Shown piece by piece: positions 35,601 to 47,530 of a stretch of 64,000 bases of DNA. Numbering within the stretch: the first letter of the stretch is position 1; each line of letters opens with the position of its first letter. The stretch lies in contig JAULJL010000047.1 of the NCBI GenBank assembly GCA_030761205.1, positions 999,501 to 1,063,500 on the forward strand, given 5' to 3'. The notes beneath the pieces were generated by a model. It saw nothing but the letters and a program-made list of their open reading frames with translations. It made no database searches and was not told the DNA's origin. Both the position numbers and the translations under genes were made by a program. The stretch is from Fremontodendron californicum (taxonomy: Eukaryota > Streptophyta > Magnoliopsida > Malvales > Malvaceae).

Positions 35601-37924
35601 GATGGTGCCAAGAGTGACACGGACCCTGAAAGTAAACCATTAGGTTGTAAATGAATGTAAAGACATAACGTACTCAGTTAGCAAACTGAGTAGATTTACA
35701 AGTATTCCTGGAAAGGATACTGGAAGGCCATTGTGGGGGTACTTAGATATTTAAGATACACCTCAAGTTATGGACTGCACTATACAAGATATCCAGATGC
35801 AAAATGGATATTCAATACAAAAGATTTCAAATCCACTAACGGATTTATCTTTATTATTGGAGAAGCTGCAGTGTTTTGAAAATCTTCTAAACAAACGTGA
35901 ATAGCCAGATTTACCATGGTATCTGAAGTTATAGCTTTAGATAAAGCTGAAGGAGAAGCGGAATGGCTTCGAAAGTTTAGAAGATATTCCAAGATGGCCG
36001 AAACCTGTGCCTGCAATTTGTATACATTGTGATAACCAATATGCAATTGGTAGGGCACAAAGTTGTTTGTATAACGGTAAATCTCGACACATTCGTCGAA
36101 GACATAATACCGTTAGACAGTTGCTCTCAAATGAAATTATCATTGTTGATTTTGAAAAATCAAAAGATAATGAAGCGCGCTTACCAAATGTTTTAACAAG
36201 AGAGCAAGTATATCATCGAGGGGAATGGGTCTTAAGCCTATAAATTAAAGTTACATAGTGGAAACCCAACCTAGCTGACTGGAGATCCCAAGATCTAGGT
36301 TCAAAAGGGACAACTAAATTATGTAACTGTGTGTAAGCACTAAAAGAGTTAAACACTCTTATCCATTCCTATGATGATTTAGTGCTGCCTGCAAGGTAGG
36401 ATAAGCTATGCTTTTAATGATTCTTATAGCTTGATAAATAATCAAGTGGGGTATTGCAGGATACTCTTAATGAGCAATCACCTATTATGAGTAAGAAACG
36501 TGGCCACTTCTATGAGAATTGATTAGGCTAAATTCTCTAGAGTACTCATAAGAAACCAGGCAGTGTCCGAGGCCAAAATGGACACAATCGTGAGAACCGA
36601 AGATGTTCGAAGGGGAATTGTGTGATATCTATTGTCTTGGTTTACACGAAAGGCTGAATAGTTCAAGACATCATGTTCACTAGTTAGCCGAGTAAATCCG
36701 ATAGTTATTCACTATGGAAGGTTCAAAGCCAAAAGCTACCTATCTTGATGCAATAACTCTTCAAGGTTTAACTCTCTCATATTCCGAGTCAGTTCGTCGT
36801 TTTAATCAGACAATTTCCATTCATGTGGGGGATTGTTGGATATCAATATATTATTTGGTGTATAAATACGAAATACGTATTCTAATACGTAGGTTGTCGT
36901 AAGTAGATACACGGTGCATAATTTATGTACACAATTGATATCATGTTTGAATGAGAAATTAATCTCTTTATACCCACTTGAAGAGGAAGAAAGTTGGTTG
37001 ATGTTAGTGATTGGTGTGGAACCCCACATAGGATGAACAAAGGCATAAGCTTGTGGTATTTATAAGTCTTATTTCCATGAGGGGTTGGGTCCCAAGGGGC
37101 ACCCAAGTTTTGTGGTGGATGAAGACCTACACAGCTTGAGCTGGACCACACGCGCGCCGCCGTCGCCGAGCTGGGCTGGGTCGTGTTTGGGTTTGGGCAG
37201 TAATTAATTTTTTACTGCCAACTGATATTTTTATTCAGTCCAAACCGAACTGGTTTAGTATTCTCCAACCAAGAGACTTGTCTGTTTAAGAAGTATCTTT
37301 TCGGACCGAACCTTTTTGTTTGTTAAAAGTTTTGTCTGTTCGGTTTAAACTAAGAACCTTTTTATTTTCAAAAGCTGCTTATTTGGCCGAACAGGTTTTG
37401 TTCCAAATGATGTGTCCGTTCCGAAAAGTCATCTGTTTTTCTATATAAACCTGAGCAGTGCCTGTCTTGTAGTGTACCGAAAATTTCTCCTAATTTTTCC
37501 ATACTGCTCTTGTCTTTTCCTGTGTCTTCTGTGAGAGAGACCGATATTTTTCTGGTTCGCCGTGTTGCTAAAAGTGTGCTCTTGATTGCAACGTAATCGA
37601 GGAGACCTGGGAGACGAATTGCGACATACTGTTAGCACCTGAGAGACAGGCAATAATCGTCTTAAGGTCAGAGGTCCAACCTTGACTCGATTATCCTTTT
37701 TCTGTATTCGAATTAACCTGTAAGTGTTGTCAATTTTCCATTCTGGACTGTTCGTATTTTTTATATGCTGTTCTGCCGGAATTACAGATAAGTAATTTGT
37801 TCTTTAATCTTTTAATTTATATTTAGTAGTAATGAAATATTGCTTACTACTTACAAGATTACCAATTTCCACAATCTCAAGTTTTTTTACTCTGATTTTA
37901 GTTATTTGATTTCCCTTTCCTTGT

Positions 37925-37955
<31 letters not shown>

Positions 37956-38340
37956 CAAATAAAAAGAAACCAAATTTTATGGAACATAAGAGATTACCTT
38001 GCGATCAACAAATTTGAGAATCTCAACGGGGACATCATGGTACTTATCAAAAACAGGTCGAACCACGTTCTTAACCGTTCCTTCAACGGTCTCGACGCCG
38101 CATTTCAACGGTCCTGACCTTTCCTTAGCGTAAACGTAAAAGTTTGTGAAGCATAAAACCGCGTAGACAGCGGCTACTTGCACGAATTCCAAGTATTTCA
38201 GCCTCTGTTCTTCTTCTTTTTTAGCCTTTCAAAATTCCAATCAACCAAAAAAAAATAAAATTTTAATTACCCAAAAAAAAAAGGAAAATGTTTAAAGAAA
38301 ATACCAGGTCTTGTTGGAAATTGGAGCCTCGTTGAGCCAT
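32632..38340 (-). CDS. REF/SRPP-like lipid-droplet-associated protein
   Basis: Three exons (38340-38305, 38225-37998, 33099-32632) join in frame to 243 residues, starting MAQRGSNFQQDL. The rubber elongation factor domain covers most of it (EFVQVAAVYAVLCF, VVRPVFDKYHDVPVEILK, ERAGIV-type region as ELQRAGIVRIASEYAKS). In non-rubber plants these proteins coat lipid droplets and affect growth and stress tolerance; in Hevea and relatives they sit on rubber particles. No signal peptide or lesion is seen. The second intron is 4.9 kb because an antisense Copia element is inserted in it, together with a 71-bp copy of the 3' end of exon 2. The flanking acyltransferase and RALF genes match At3g05510-At3g05490, which puts this gene at At3g05500. 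Confidence 0.93.
33613..34747 (+). repeat. left LTR of the Copia element
   Basis: Starts TATTGGATATC (TG expected; one substitution) and ends with an A-rich stretch AAAAAGAAACCA after an (AT)n run. It contains a TATATAAAC box at about 34221 that probably drove the original transcript. Confidence 0.8.
34748..34843 (-). pseudogene. duplicated 3' part of REF exon 2 with its splice donor
   Basis: Ninety-six bases identical, apart from one base, to 37973-38068 of the host gene. The copy includes the last 71 bases of exon 2 (34843-34773) and the GTAATCTC donor. The one change turns Phe into Leu in FVDRK. There is no acceptor copied with it; upstream (minus strand) is integrase-derived sequence. 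It breaks off at a CGT shared with the Copia junction. Confidence 0.92.
34844..36833 (+). pseudogene. degenerate Copia polyprotein fragments (INT, RT, RNase H)
   Basis: Integrase similarity starts abruptly (RGGKKY, then after a frameshift TFIDDCTRYCYVYLLRS and SDRGGEY). KVWGCLTKV and IGPKT follow, then a large gap to the end of reverse transcriptase (GYLxI...TSSYGLHY-type, decayed) and RNase H (CDNQYAIGRAQS, YNGKSRHIRRRHNTVRQLL). Stops and frameshifts are frequent. Gag, protease and most of the polymerase are missing. 36244-36833 is the usual untranslated tail before the polypurine tract. Confidence 0.85.
36834..37972 (+). repeat. right LTR of the Copia element
   Basis: Begins TGTTGGATATC immediately after the polypurine tract and ends AAAGAAACCA next to host intron AATTTTATGG. 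Nearly identical to the left copy. Confidence 0.85.
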
Positions 38341-38500
38341 GAAAGAAACCCGCTTTTTGTTTGAGAAAATCGAACAAATTTTGGTATTTCTTTGAGTGAA
38401 GAAATCGGAGAAAGATCAAAGGAAATAGGCGTTGAGTCCTTGTCCTTCGGGGCTAAAGTTAAGGAACCATGCGAAGTAAGTAATTAAAAAGGGAAAATAC

Positions 38501-39216
38501 GTCAACCAATTAAGACCAACCAAGGATTTGGGTTTTCCTGTTCTTTATTGGGATGGTAAACAAAAGCATTTTATTTAGATATATATATCAATTAGGGTAA
38601 ATATATTTAATCGCTGCATTTAGATGATTTCATTTCTAAAATGCAAGGATGGTTATAAAATGTAGGGATGACGTGATGAAAATCTTTTTCATTGACTATC
38701 TAATATGTCAATCAATTAAAATCAAACAAGGATTTGGGTTTTTCGATTCCTTAAGGGATGGTAAACAAAAGCATTTTATTTATATGTCAATTGGGGTAAA
38801 TAATTAATCGCTGCATTTGAATGGTGTTATTCGTAAAATGCAAAGATGATCATAAAATATAAGATGACGCGATGAAAATCTTTTTCATTGACCACTCAAT
38901 ATGTCAACCAATTAAAACCAAGCAAGGATTTGGGTTTCCCGATTCCTTATTGGGATGGTAAGCGAAAGCATTTTGTTTAGATATATGTCAATTGGAGTAA
39001 ATAACTAATCGCTGCATTTGGATGGTCTCATTCATAAAATGCGAGATGAAGTGATGGAAATCTTTTTCATTGACCATCCAATATGTCAACCAATTAAAAC
39101 CAAGCAAGGATTTGGATTCCCCGGTTCCTTATTGGGATGGTAAGCAAAAGCATTTTATTTATTTATATATATGTCAATTGGGGTAAATAACTAATCGTTG
39201 TATTTGGATCGTTTCG
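38501..39216. repeat. tandem array of about 200-bp units upstream of the REF gene
   Basis: Four units starting at 38501, 38707, 38903 and 39085 (the last cut short), each opening GTCAACCAATTAAAACCAA and containing GATTTGGGTTT, ATTGGGATGGTAA and AATCGCTGCATTTGG. Unit lengths fall from 206 to 196 to 182 bases. It begins about 160 bases upstream of the REF start codon, so it may lie in the promoter. Confidence 0.9.
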
Positions 39217-39230
39217 GTATTAAATGTATC

Positions 39231-40630
39231 TTTTTTTTTTGTTGATAAATAGAAGTTTTTCATTACCCAAAAAAGCAGCATGACTGCTACAGATTACAAC
39301 TTTTATGAATAAAGAAGCAACTAGTTACAGCAAACATATTAGCAGCTAGTTACAGCAGAATTCAAGTTCCAAGCAAAGCACAGTGCACTATTGACAGCAT
39401 TCATCTTGACCTTCACCAGTCCAGATAAGTGCATGGAGACTATTTCCTTGATCTGCTCAAGTAATCTATCTCTGTTTGCTTCAGTTTGGTGAAAGAGTAT
39501 GTTGTTCCTCTCTCGCCAAACCAAATAAATCATAGCATTCCATGAAATGCGAAGAATAAGAGTCACCAGCGTTCCACCTCTGAGTGTGCTGGATGCCCAT
39601 TGCTAGGGCTGTAATCGAGCCGAGCCCGAATAATGAGAAGCTCGAGCTCGATACGAAACTCGCGGCTCGAAGCTCGGCTCGAGCTCAAGCTCGATCGAGT
39701 ATCATTTTTTAAGCTCGAGCTCGGCTCGAGATAAAATCGAACTATTCGAGCTCGACTCGATTAGGCTCGTTTACTCGATTTACATATTCGAGTTCGAGCT
39801 CGAATTAAGCTTTTTCATTATAATTTTTTTGTATTATTTAAATTTAATAAATAATGAAAAAATTTCAGATGATATAATAATAAAAAAATAAAAAACTTTA
39901 TACATTCAGATTTTTTTGAACTCAAATCTTCAAAATCATGTTGAAGCCATGAATATAAATCTCGAAAAAAAATCTTTCAAAGAGACCCATGAATCACTCC
40001 CAAACTATGGTATTTCCCACCCAAACAAATAAGAAGACGCACGCATGTTGGAGTCGCTGGTTGGAGGCACAGATAGGAGTGAAAACTTGTTAGCCATGAA
40101 AGAAGCAAGAGATAGAAAAATCACACTTTTCAAACTGGGATAAAAAAGATCAAAGCCCGAAAGCACCTAGTGAGTCAGATTTTGATCGGGAAACTTCTCT
40201 ATCTGTTAAACCAGAGAAAGTGCCTAGTGAGGGAGTGGGAGTGGGAATGGGAGAAAAAGGAGGCACGACTGAGAATGAGAGGGAGAAGAAATAAAATAGG
40301 TTTTAGGGTTTTTAAGTAGGTATATATATATATATATTAAGGGTAAAATTATAAATTAATAATAAAAATATTATAAATATATATTATAAATAAATAAAGC
40401 TCGATAAGGCTCGTGAGCTACTTGAATCGAGTATTAAGATACTCGAACTCGGCTCGCTCGATAGCTCGAGCTCGGCTCGATAATGATCAAATCGAATTCT
40501 AGTTTTTTTGAGTCGAACCCGAGTAGATTGCGAGCACAGGTGTCTCGTTTACACCCCTACCCATTGCAGTCCTCAGTCCAATCTGCAGCTCTTCTGTGAA
40601 TCTTGCACAAGTCCAGTACTCCTTGTTATA
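39231..40630 (-). mobile_element. 5'-truncated LINE (L1-type) with a nested hAT element
   Basis: On the minus strand the sequence codes for the C-terminal part of a plant LINE ORF2 (ILRISWNAMIYLVWRERNN, the domain after reverse transcriptase) and ends in a poly(A) tract (T run 39231-39240). GTATTAAAT flanks both sides (39217-39225, 40631-40639), consistent with a LINE target duplication. The coding part is interrupted at 39604-40559 by a hAT-like element. Confidence 0.85.
39604..40559. mobile_element. hAT-like element, GCTCGAG-rich, nested in the LINE
   Basis: Ends TAGGGCTGTAATCGAG and CTCGTTTACACCCCTA are imperfect inverted repeats. The 8-bp duplication CCCATTGC (39596-39603, 40560-40567) is perfect. 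Long subterminal regions consist of overlapping GCTCGAGCTCG words. The centre has no transposase. Removing the element and one duplication copy restores the LINE reading frame. Confidence 0.92.
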
Positions 40631-42048
40631 GTATTAAATTTTAAACACGAATATAATACGTGTTTTAAATGTATCATATTTATTATACTATTTTCATATT
40701 TACTAAACGTATTGTGTTTTGTCTAAAATTATCAAATCCAAAAACTTTAACCCATTACCATTAGATTCAACATGGATTTAGAAAGTTAGCACTTTGGATC
40801 GAGAATAAATTTCCATCCCAATCTTCAATAAAAGTGGCCCAAAATCTTGAGTTGGGCCTTAAACTACAAAAAGAACAACAAACCTAAGTCAAAATTCTGA
40901 CATTAAGGAACTGTCTATTCTCATCCAAACTAAAATGAATTTATTCGTAAGATCTTCACTATTAATACATGTTTTTGCCTTTTAGGACTCAAACAATGAT
41001 AACATTCAAAATTGCAAAGAACATCAAATGTTGAACAGTCCTAAAAGTTTCACAGCCTGCCTTACCTCATTGTTACAATTTCAAAGCCCCCAAATTTGAG
41101 GAAAATTCTAAGAAAAATTCTTTAAAATGAGTTTCCAGTAGGTTATATTACATATATAATGTGTCATATTTATATGTAAAAAAAAATTACATAAATACAT
41201 GATATATTTGTCATGTTTATATATAATTTCTTATGTTTATATGTAATTTGTCATATATATATAATTTATCATATTTATAGATAATTTTATCATATTTATA
41301 TGTAATAAAATTTATTTTAAATTCAGTCTGAACTTACCATAGAACTTCCTCAAATTTGATGGCTCCAGAACTTTTTCATGCAAGTTGGAGGAACATCTTT
41401 TCCAAACTGTCCAAGCTATAGTTCATATCATGTTTAAATCCTTTTTCATGTTAATCTTATAAATATAAATAAACTATAAATTATTAAATATATTAAAATT
41501 TTAAATATAAATATAAATATGATATATATTAAATATATCGTATTAATCATATTAATTATATTTAAATATAACCAATCGTGTTTATTATTTTATTTTTATG
41601 TTATTAAATATAATTTTTTCGTATCTTATCAAGATTATTGAATCTAATAGCAAGTATATAGACAATCTGGCAGGAATCAAGGCCCACCAAGAGCTATTAC
41701 ATGTCCAAGTTTTAGCCAGTTTTAAGTTTGGTTCACTGCAAAGTATAAAGTATAAACCATTCACAATTTATAAAGAGTTTTGGTAACGAGTGTTCGGATA
41801 TTTTTTAAAATTTGTTAATATATTATTTATATTAAAAGTATTGTATTAAATATAAAAGCTAACAACTTTATTCATTATTTTTAATGCATTGAACGAAAAT
41901 ATTATTATATATATAATAAAAGTATTTATATTACTATATATAATAACTTTAAAGAGTGCCCTTAAGATAATCGTTAGCAAAAATCCATTTATAAAAGCAA
42001 CCAATCTAAATTAATTTTTTCTCTGGCATGGCCAACCACCAGATTGTA

Positions 42049-42238
42049 AGCTTTCTTTCTTCTTCTTCTTTTTTTTCTTCAATTTTCTCCATTGAGATTA
42101 ATATTCTTCCTTTTGAGATTGTAAGCTTCAATATATATAGTCATTAGATCTGATTTTTTTCTTAAATTTTCTCCATTGAGATCAATATTCTTCCTTTTGA
42201 GATTGTAAGCTTCAATATATATATTCATTAGATCTGAC
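42049..42238. repeat. tandem duplication of about 83 bases
   Basis: Blocks containing AAATTTTCTCCATTGAGAT, CAATATTCTTCCTTTTGAG and GATTGTAAGCTTCAATATAT recur, giving two full units and part of a third. The copies differ by only a few bases. Confidence 0.85.
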
Positions 42239-42537
42239 AATCATGTATTTATATCGTATTCGTATTTTTTTTTTCATAATTGTATTTAAAATATTATACA
42301 TTTATATAAATTTTGATATATTAATAATTCATGTTATATATATTATATTTTAATTATTTTTTCTTATCATATTCAAAATTACTAAATTTAATATTCATAT
42401 AAGAGCTTTACTTTTACTTTGCATTATTATTACAATAACTATTTGAAAAAGTGGAAGTAAATATCAATCAGAGATTCAGACTTTTAACCAAAAAAGAAAA
42501 AAGATTGAACTAACAGTGTAAAAGCAAGATAATGAGA

Positions 42538-42588
42538 TGGACCCCTTTGGCATTAATTTTGTGTTTGGTTCCAAAGGGGACCATTTAA
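42538..42588. repeat. short inverted repeat with CCCCTTTGG arms
   Basis: GGACCCCTTTGG and CCAAAGGGGACC face each other around about 20 bases, forming a strong short hairpin. The arms match the ends of the PIF/Harbinger MITE at 15217-15761, so this may be a two-end remnant of that family. Confidence 0.55.
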
Positions 42589-43611
42589 ATTGCTTTTAAT
42601 TTGATTCATTGGGCATATGTTAGGCTGTGATGGACCCATCATTATTATTCATTTAACAACCCATACTTAAGAACATGCCATTCCCATCTAAAGAATTCAC
42701 AATTTTAGAATTACCCTTTGAAAAGAAAAGAAAAAACTCTGAATTTTGTCTATGAATCATTCAATCATATGCTTCAATGTGCCATCCCATGCCCATCAAG
42801 TTGGGTTATAGTTCTCCTTTGTTTTTATGATTTTTTTTTTTTTATATAGTAGACATAGTAATATTAAACACAATATTAAAAAAATAATTAAAATGCGATA
42901 TGAAAATAAAATAAAAATATGATATAAATATACGAATATATCAAAATCTATATAATATAAATTATTAACATGTCAAGATTTATATAAATATAAAACATTT
43001 TAAACACGAAAATACACGAATAAGACTCATCAAGTCTATTTTATTGTTTGTATGACATGATCATTTGGTAGATCTAATAATTTTGAATATGATACCAAAA
43101 CGCAATACCAATATTATATATCTAATAAACACAAAAACAATATACTACACATGACTCGATACGTTTAAATATGTATCGTTTAAATACGATTAACACGATA
43201 CTTTAATAAACGTATCATATTTATGTTTAAAATTTTGACATATTTAATAATTTATGTTGTATTTATATTTACATTGATACAATACAAACATGAAATATTC
43301 ATGAATTATCAGATTTATCTTAAAAATAGAAAAAATACATATTTTTTTGGATAATTTAAAATTACATTTCTTAAACAATGAATAAATTTAAGAATTACTC
43401 ATAACACCAAAATTGAGGAGAGAAAAAAAAATAGAGATCTTGTGAGGAAAAAAAAAGTATAATAGTAACAATAATCTTTTACAGAGACATTAAAAATAAA
43501 ATAAAATTATACAAACAATCAAACCCCATTCTCCAAAAAAATGAAAAAAAAAAGTGAAAAAAATGGAAATCTCAAAAGGAAATTATTATTAAAAAAAGAA
43601 AAAAGAAGAGC

Positions 43612-43974
43612 TCAGCTCCTGCACCTTGTGATACGGCTGCAGCCACGGCTGTAAGGGTTAGCCTGAGCTCCAGGTTGGCAATTGTAATAAGAAGCGCCAC
43701 GTCGGGAACAGGGAACAGTGTTCCTCTGAAGCGCACCGTAGCTGATATACCTTTTGTTTTGTAATATGCGCCGGCTGATCTCTGAGTCCAGTTCAAACTC
43801 TTCTCCATCTAAGCATTCAGCTATGGAACCCTTGCATGGCGCCGATCTGCTGGTGGCTATCCAGCCGAGGATTGGCTGCTGGTGGTGGTCCCCACTCGCA
43901 TCAACGGTCATTACCACCACGGCCGCCATGATCATGGCACTGATCAAAACAAGCTTACAATTGAGTACGGCCAT
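43612..43974 (-). CDS. RALF peptide hormone precursor (RALF22/33/1 type)
   Basis: Single-exon 120-residue preproprotein. Residues 1 to about 27 form a hydrophobic signal peptide. RRIL at 68-71 is the site-1 protease cleavage motif. The mature peptide carries YISY (76-79, needed for receptor binding) and four cysteines at 89, 99, 112 and 118 in the usual C-x9-C and C-x5-C spacing, ending RCRS. RALF peptides are secreted, raise apoplastic pH and act through FERONIA-type receptor kinases and LRX proteins to restrain cell expansion and modulate immunity. Every hallmark is intact, so this should be functional. It occupies the position of At3g05490 (RALF22). A TATA-like element was not sought beyond the first few hundred bases. 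Confidence 0.96.
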   Translation of the reverse strand: MAVLNCKLVLISAMIMAAVVVMTVDASGDHHQQPILGWIATSRSAPCKGSIAECLDGEEFELDSEISRRILQNKRYISYGALQRNTVPCSRRGASYYNCQPGAQANPYSRGCSRITRCRS

Positions 43975-46500
43975 TGCAAAATTTAAAAAAAAAAAAACTC
44001 TACTTTTTGCTCTCGATTTCTGGGGTTTCCTTTGTTTGGCTTTGATTTTCTTTCTTGATTTCTTCCTTTTTCTGCTGTGAGCTGTTTTTTCTTTGCTTTC
44101 TTTCTTTCCTTTCTTCTTAGCTTCTTCTTCTGTTTGGTGGGTTTGTTTATAATTCTTCTCTCTGTTTTTGAGTTTTTAAAACAAGGGGAAAAGAGCTAGT
44201 TGGCACTTATTATTATAATAATAATAATATGTTTAGTTTAAATGACACTTAATTGGCTGATTATTACAGATATGCCATTAGATGTGGTTTTGGATGAAAC
44301 CAGTGACGTGCACAAATAATAAAAAAATTATTTAACTAAGCTTGAAGTTGGGTTCAGCGAGCTCGAAAGCTCTTTATTGTTTAAAAAATATTTTTATATT
44401 AATATTTTTTTGATAATTAAAGTTTATGCTAAATCATATTTACATCTGATAATTTTAAACACAAATACGATATGAATATATAAATATATCAAAATTTATA
44501 TAAGACGAATTATTAATATTTTAAAATTTATATAATATGTAATAATTTAAATATGATTATGATATAAAAAATAACAAGAATACAATGGCAACCTCGATAT
44601 TAAAGTGAAAGCATTGGGCAAAAGTCAAAAGCACAAGCCCAACCCTTTGGTTGACTGGTTATCTCTCTTTTTCTTTGTTTTAAAGAAGAAAACAACAAAT
44701 TTAAAGATTAAAGAAAAAATAATAAAAGAGGAAAAACGGCATCTGCCATCTATTCCATTTCCTATAAGTTCATCCAAGAATCTGTTAACCGAAACACGTT
44801 ATCTTTCCTATCCCTCACCCCATTTCCGTTACCCCCGTTTGTTCCTTTTTACTAATAACTTTTTAATAAACAAAAATAACCTCAATTTGCACTTTTTCCT
44901 TATACAAATTATATTAGTGTTTAAAAAATAAAATCAAAAATTAAATCGGTAAAATTTTTTATTATTGATCTAATCGATCGGACAGATTGAATTTATTGAT
45001 TTAATTATAAAAAATTTAAGTAATATTGAATAAATATTATATATAATAAATATTTATTAAAAAATATATATTTAATTAAATGGTATAATTTTTAATATAG
45101 ATCTAAGAGGTTAAAGATTCAATCTCATCATATGCAATATATTTTTTTTAAATTAAAAAATAATCTTAAAACCGATTTTTTAACAGTTCAATCGATTTTC
45201 ACCAATTTGCGAAATTCCGATTCTATGATATATATTGAATCGAACAAAATTTTGATTCCCGTTTAAATCAATCGAGTTCGATTTTTTCAATACTATTTTA
45301 TAACAACATTTCGACTAAAGATTATTTGACAATTGATGTTGAACACTGTTGAGGGTTCACAACATGTATGGCACTTGAAGAAACATTCAAGTATTCAACC
45401 ATCTAAACAAAGCTGAGAAAAAAGTAAAATTCAAAATAAAAATCAAACGTGAAATCCACTAACATTTGATAATAAAACTGATGATTTTGAACATAAAATG
45501 GAGATGAAAGGATATCCTGAATTTAGATTAAAAAAAAAACTCACATTTTGTTTTGTGTTCTTCCTATTTTATATTTTTACTGAGTTAATCATACCATTAT
45601 TCCATCTACATTTGATGAAAACTTATTAAAATGATCTTATGTAGGTTAAATTTTAAATTACTTGTAATTTTATATTTAAATTGAATCTTCTTATATAATT
45701 AATTAATTTTAAATTAAATGTTTAACACTAAATGTGATAATTTAAAATGTTTCAAAAAAATGTTTTTATATAGATAAAGGATAACATTTTTTTTGTCTTC
45801 ATGTCTTTGCATCCTTAACATTTATTATAGGCACGCGCCAAGAGACTCAAAGACAACAATTCAAATAATCGAACAAACAACGGCTACAATAATTTTACAT
45901 TTTTAATATATTTTTTCTGAGGCAACAAAATATTCAGCAGAAAAAGAGAGAAAAAAGAAAAACGTCAGTAAATAATTTGAAACGTCGTTAGCGACGATGT
46001 AATAAGCACGTGGCCGTTAAAAACGTGGGGCCCAACACAGATCATCAAAACGGTGTTTGCGCGTCCCAAAAGTAAACTTTCTTTAAGCCAGCTGGCTCTT
46101 ATCAATGTTTTCTTATATTATGAAATAAAATCCATTTATTATTATTTTTAAAAAAAATTGAGTTGAATTTGAAATTTTGAATGGTATATTTTCCTAGTTT
46201 TTAATTAAAAAACTATTTTATTCTTAAAAAAATACTTTCTTTTTCTTTTCGAATAAGGAATATTCTCTTTTATCTTATCATTTTCTCATCTTAATTGTGA
46301 TTAAGATGGAACTAAGAAGATTTTAAAGAGAAGAAAAGATTATGTTATTTGAACTCTTAATTTTTATAAAGCACTTGTATTCGACACAAATTTAAATATA
46401 AATATGAAGATATAATTTTTAAAAAATTAAATATAATTATGTCGAACATATATTTATATCTAATATTTATTTTCAAGTTAAGATAACATGACGAATAGAT
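43975..46500. other. RALF promoter side and AT-rich spacer
   Basis: 43975-44170 is likely RALF leader and core promoter, pyrimidine-rich on the plus strand. An ACACGAATA-type MITE lies near 44448-44588 and a tRNA-module MITE at about 44930-45300. No gene seen. Confidence 0.5.
44930..45300 (+). mobile_element. degenerate MITE of the tRNA-module family
   Basis: TTTAAAAAATAAAATC at the left and TCGATTTTTTCAATAC at the right are decayed inverted ends. The central block TAAATGGTATAATT and AGGTTAAAGATTCAATC parallels that at 14560-14612. Confidence 0.45.
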
Positions 46501-46753
46501 ACAATCAATTGACAATAACACCAATAACTTTCTGACTTACCAAACAGCCCCATATGTTAACAATTTTAGTTGCCCTAACCTTTTGACCTTGTAGATTTTC
46601 CCTCTCCAAACATACTTCAATCCTTGTATTTTTTTTAAAAAAAATCTATTGAATTCATAAGTTGAGAAACAGTTGTCACAAAGTAACATAAAATTTCTGT
46701 CAGCATCTGAATTCTGTTTTCTAAAATCTTCAAAAACCTGACAAGAAATCAAA

Positions 46754-46799
<46 letters not shown>
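46754..46799. repeat. (AT)n microsatellite
   Basis: Uninterrupted TA/AT dinucleotide run of about 46 bases. Next to it on the minus strand is an open stretch with an acceptor-like TTGTCAG and the words VFEDFRKQNSD, which I cannot assign to any family. Confidence 0.85.
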
Positions 46800-46801
<2 letters not shown>

Positions 46802-47530
46802 ATCAATGATAGGCCCCATGACATCCTGGCTGGCATGTAAGCATTAGGGATCGATCATGCTATTCAGTATGTATGTATGAATAAGTGAATTAAAAAAAAA
46901 CTCGATTTTTTATTTAATAAAAAAATCGATTTCATTTGAAAATAATAAAAAAAAACACGGATATAAAGAGGTTGTAAATAAAAAAGATGGTGTCGTGTAA
47001 TTTGATCACTGATAAAATATCAATAGATTGTATTTGTATTTCGTAGTCTCGTTAAACAATTGAAAACAAATGAAAAAGAAAACGATACAAAAAAAACAGA
47101 TCCACGACTCGTTACGAGAGTAAAAATACGAATAGGGACATAAAAACGGGGGAAGAAGATTTCTATTCAGTATGTATATATATATATATATGATAAGTGA
47201 ACTCAGAAAGAAATCCTTTAATGGCTTTGGTCAGCCATGAACGTTTCTACTGCTGGACCCTATCTGTAGATTTCCAAGATATTCTAGAATCAACATCCAG
47301 AAGAATCAAAATCCGATGTATAAGATAATTAAAATTGTCCAAATCTTGGAACTCTCCATTTTTAAAGAAAACTCATGCGAGGATAATTTCCTTATTCCCA
47401 AGCAAAAACAGTACTTTGAATGATCTGAAGTTGGGTCTAGCAGATAGAATTGAATTCTGCACTAAGTAAGAAGGACACGTTCATAAGCTACAAAACATGA
47501 ACTGTAATATAAATGAAGGAATGTTCTAAG

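Larger units (their letters stand above)
33613..37972 (+). mobile_element. rearranged Ty1/Copia retrotransposon in the REF intron
   Basis: Two long repeats of about 1.14 kb flank an internal region that is plus-oriented, antisense to the host gene. A polypurine tract GTGGGGGATTG lies directly before the right LTR (36834, TGTTGGATATC). Flanks share AAATTT, compatible with a 5-bp duplication. The left LTR is not followed by a primer binding site and gag, but by host intron/exon sequence (34748-34843). After that come pieces of integrase, reverse transcriptase and RNase H. About six substitutions in 1.2 kb separate the repeats, so the insertion is young. The element cannot move by itself. Confidence 0.85.
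40640..43611. other. AT-rich intergenic DNA with MITE remnants
   Basis: ACACGAATA-type MITE copies lie near 40640-40735, 42240-42385, 42888-43045 and 43062-43315, and a TTTTGCT...AGCAAAA-type MITE at about 41785-41990. Nothing here looks like a coding gene. 43375-43611 is probably RALF 3'UTR and flank. Confidence 0.55.

Noticed and set aside
46537..46755. Minus-strand stretch VFEDFRKQNSDADRNF after an acceptor-like site
   Set aside because: No family match from memory, downstream part becomes low-complexity, and no partner exon was found; could be a gene remnant but not supported.
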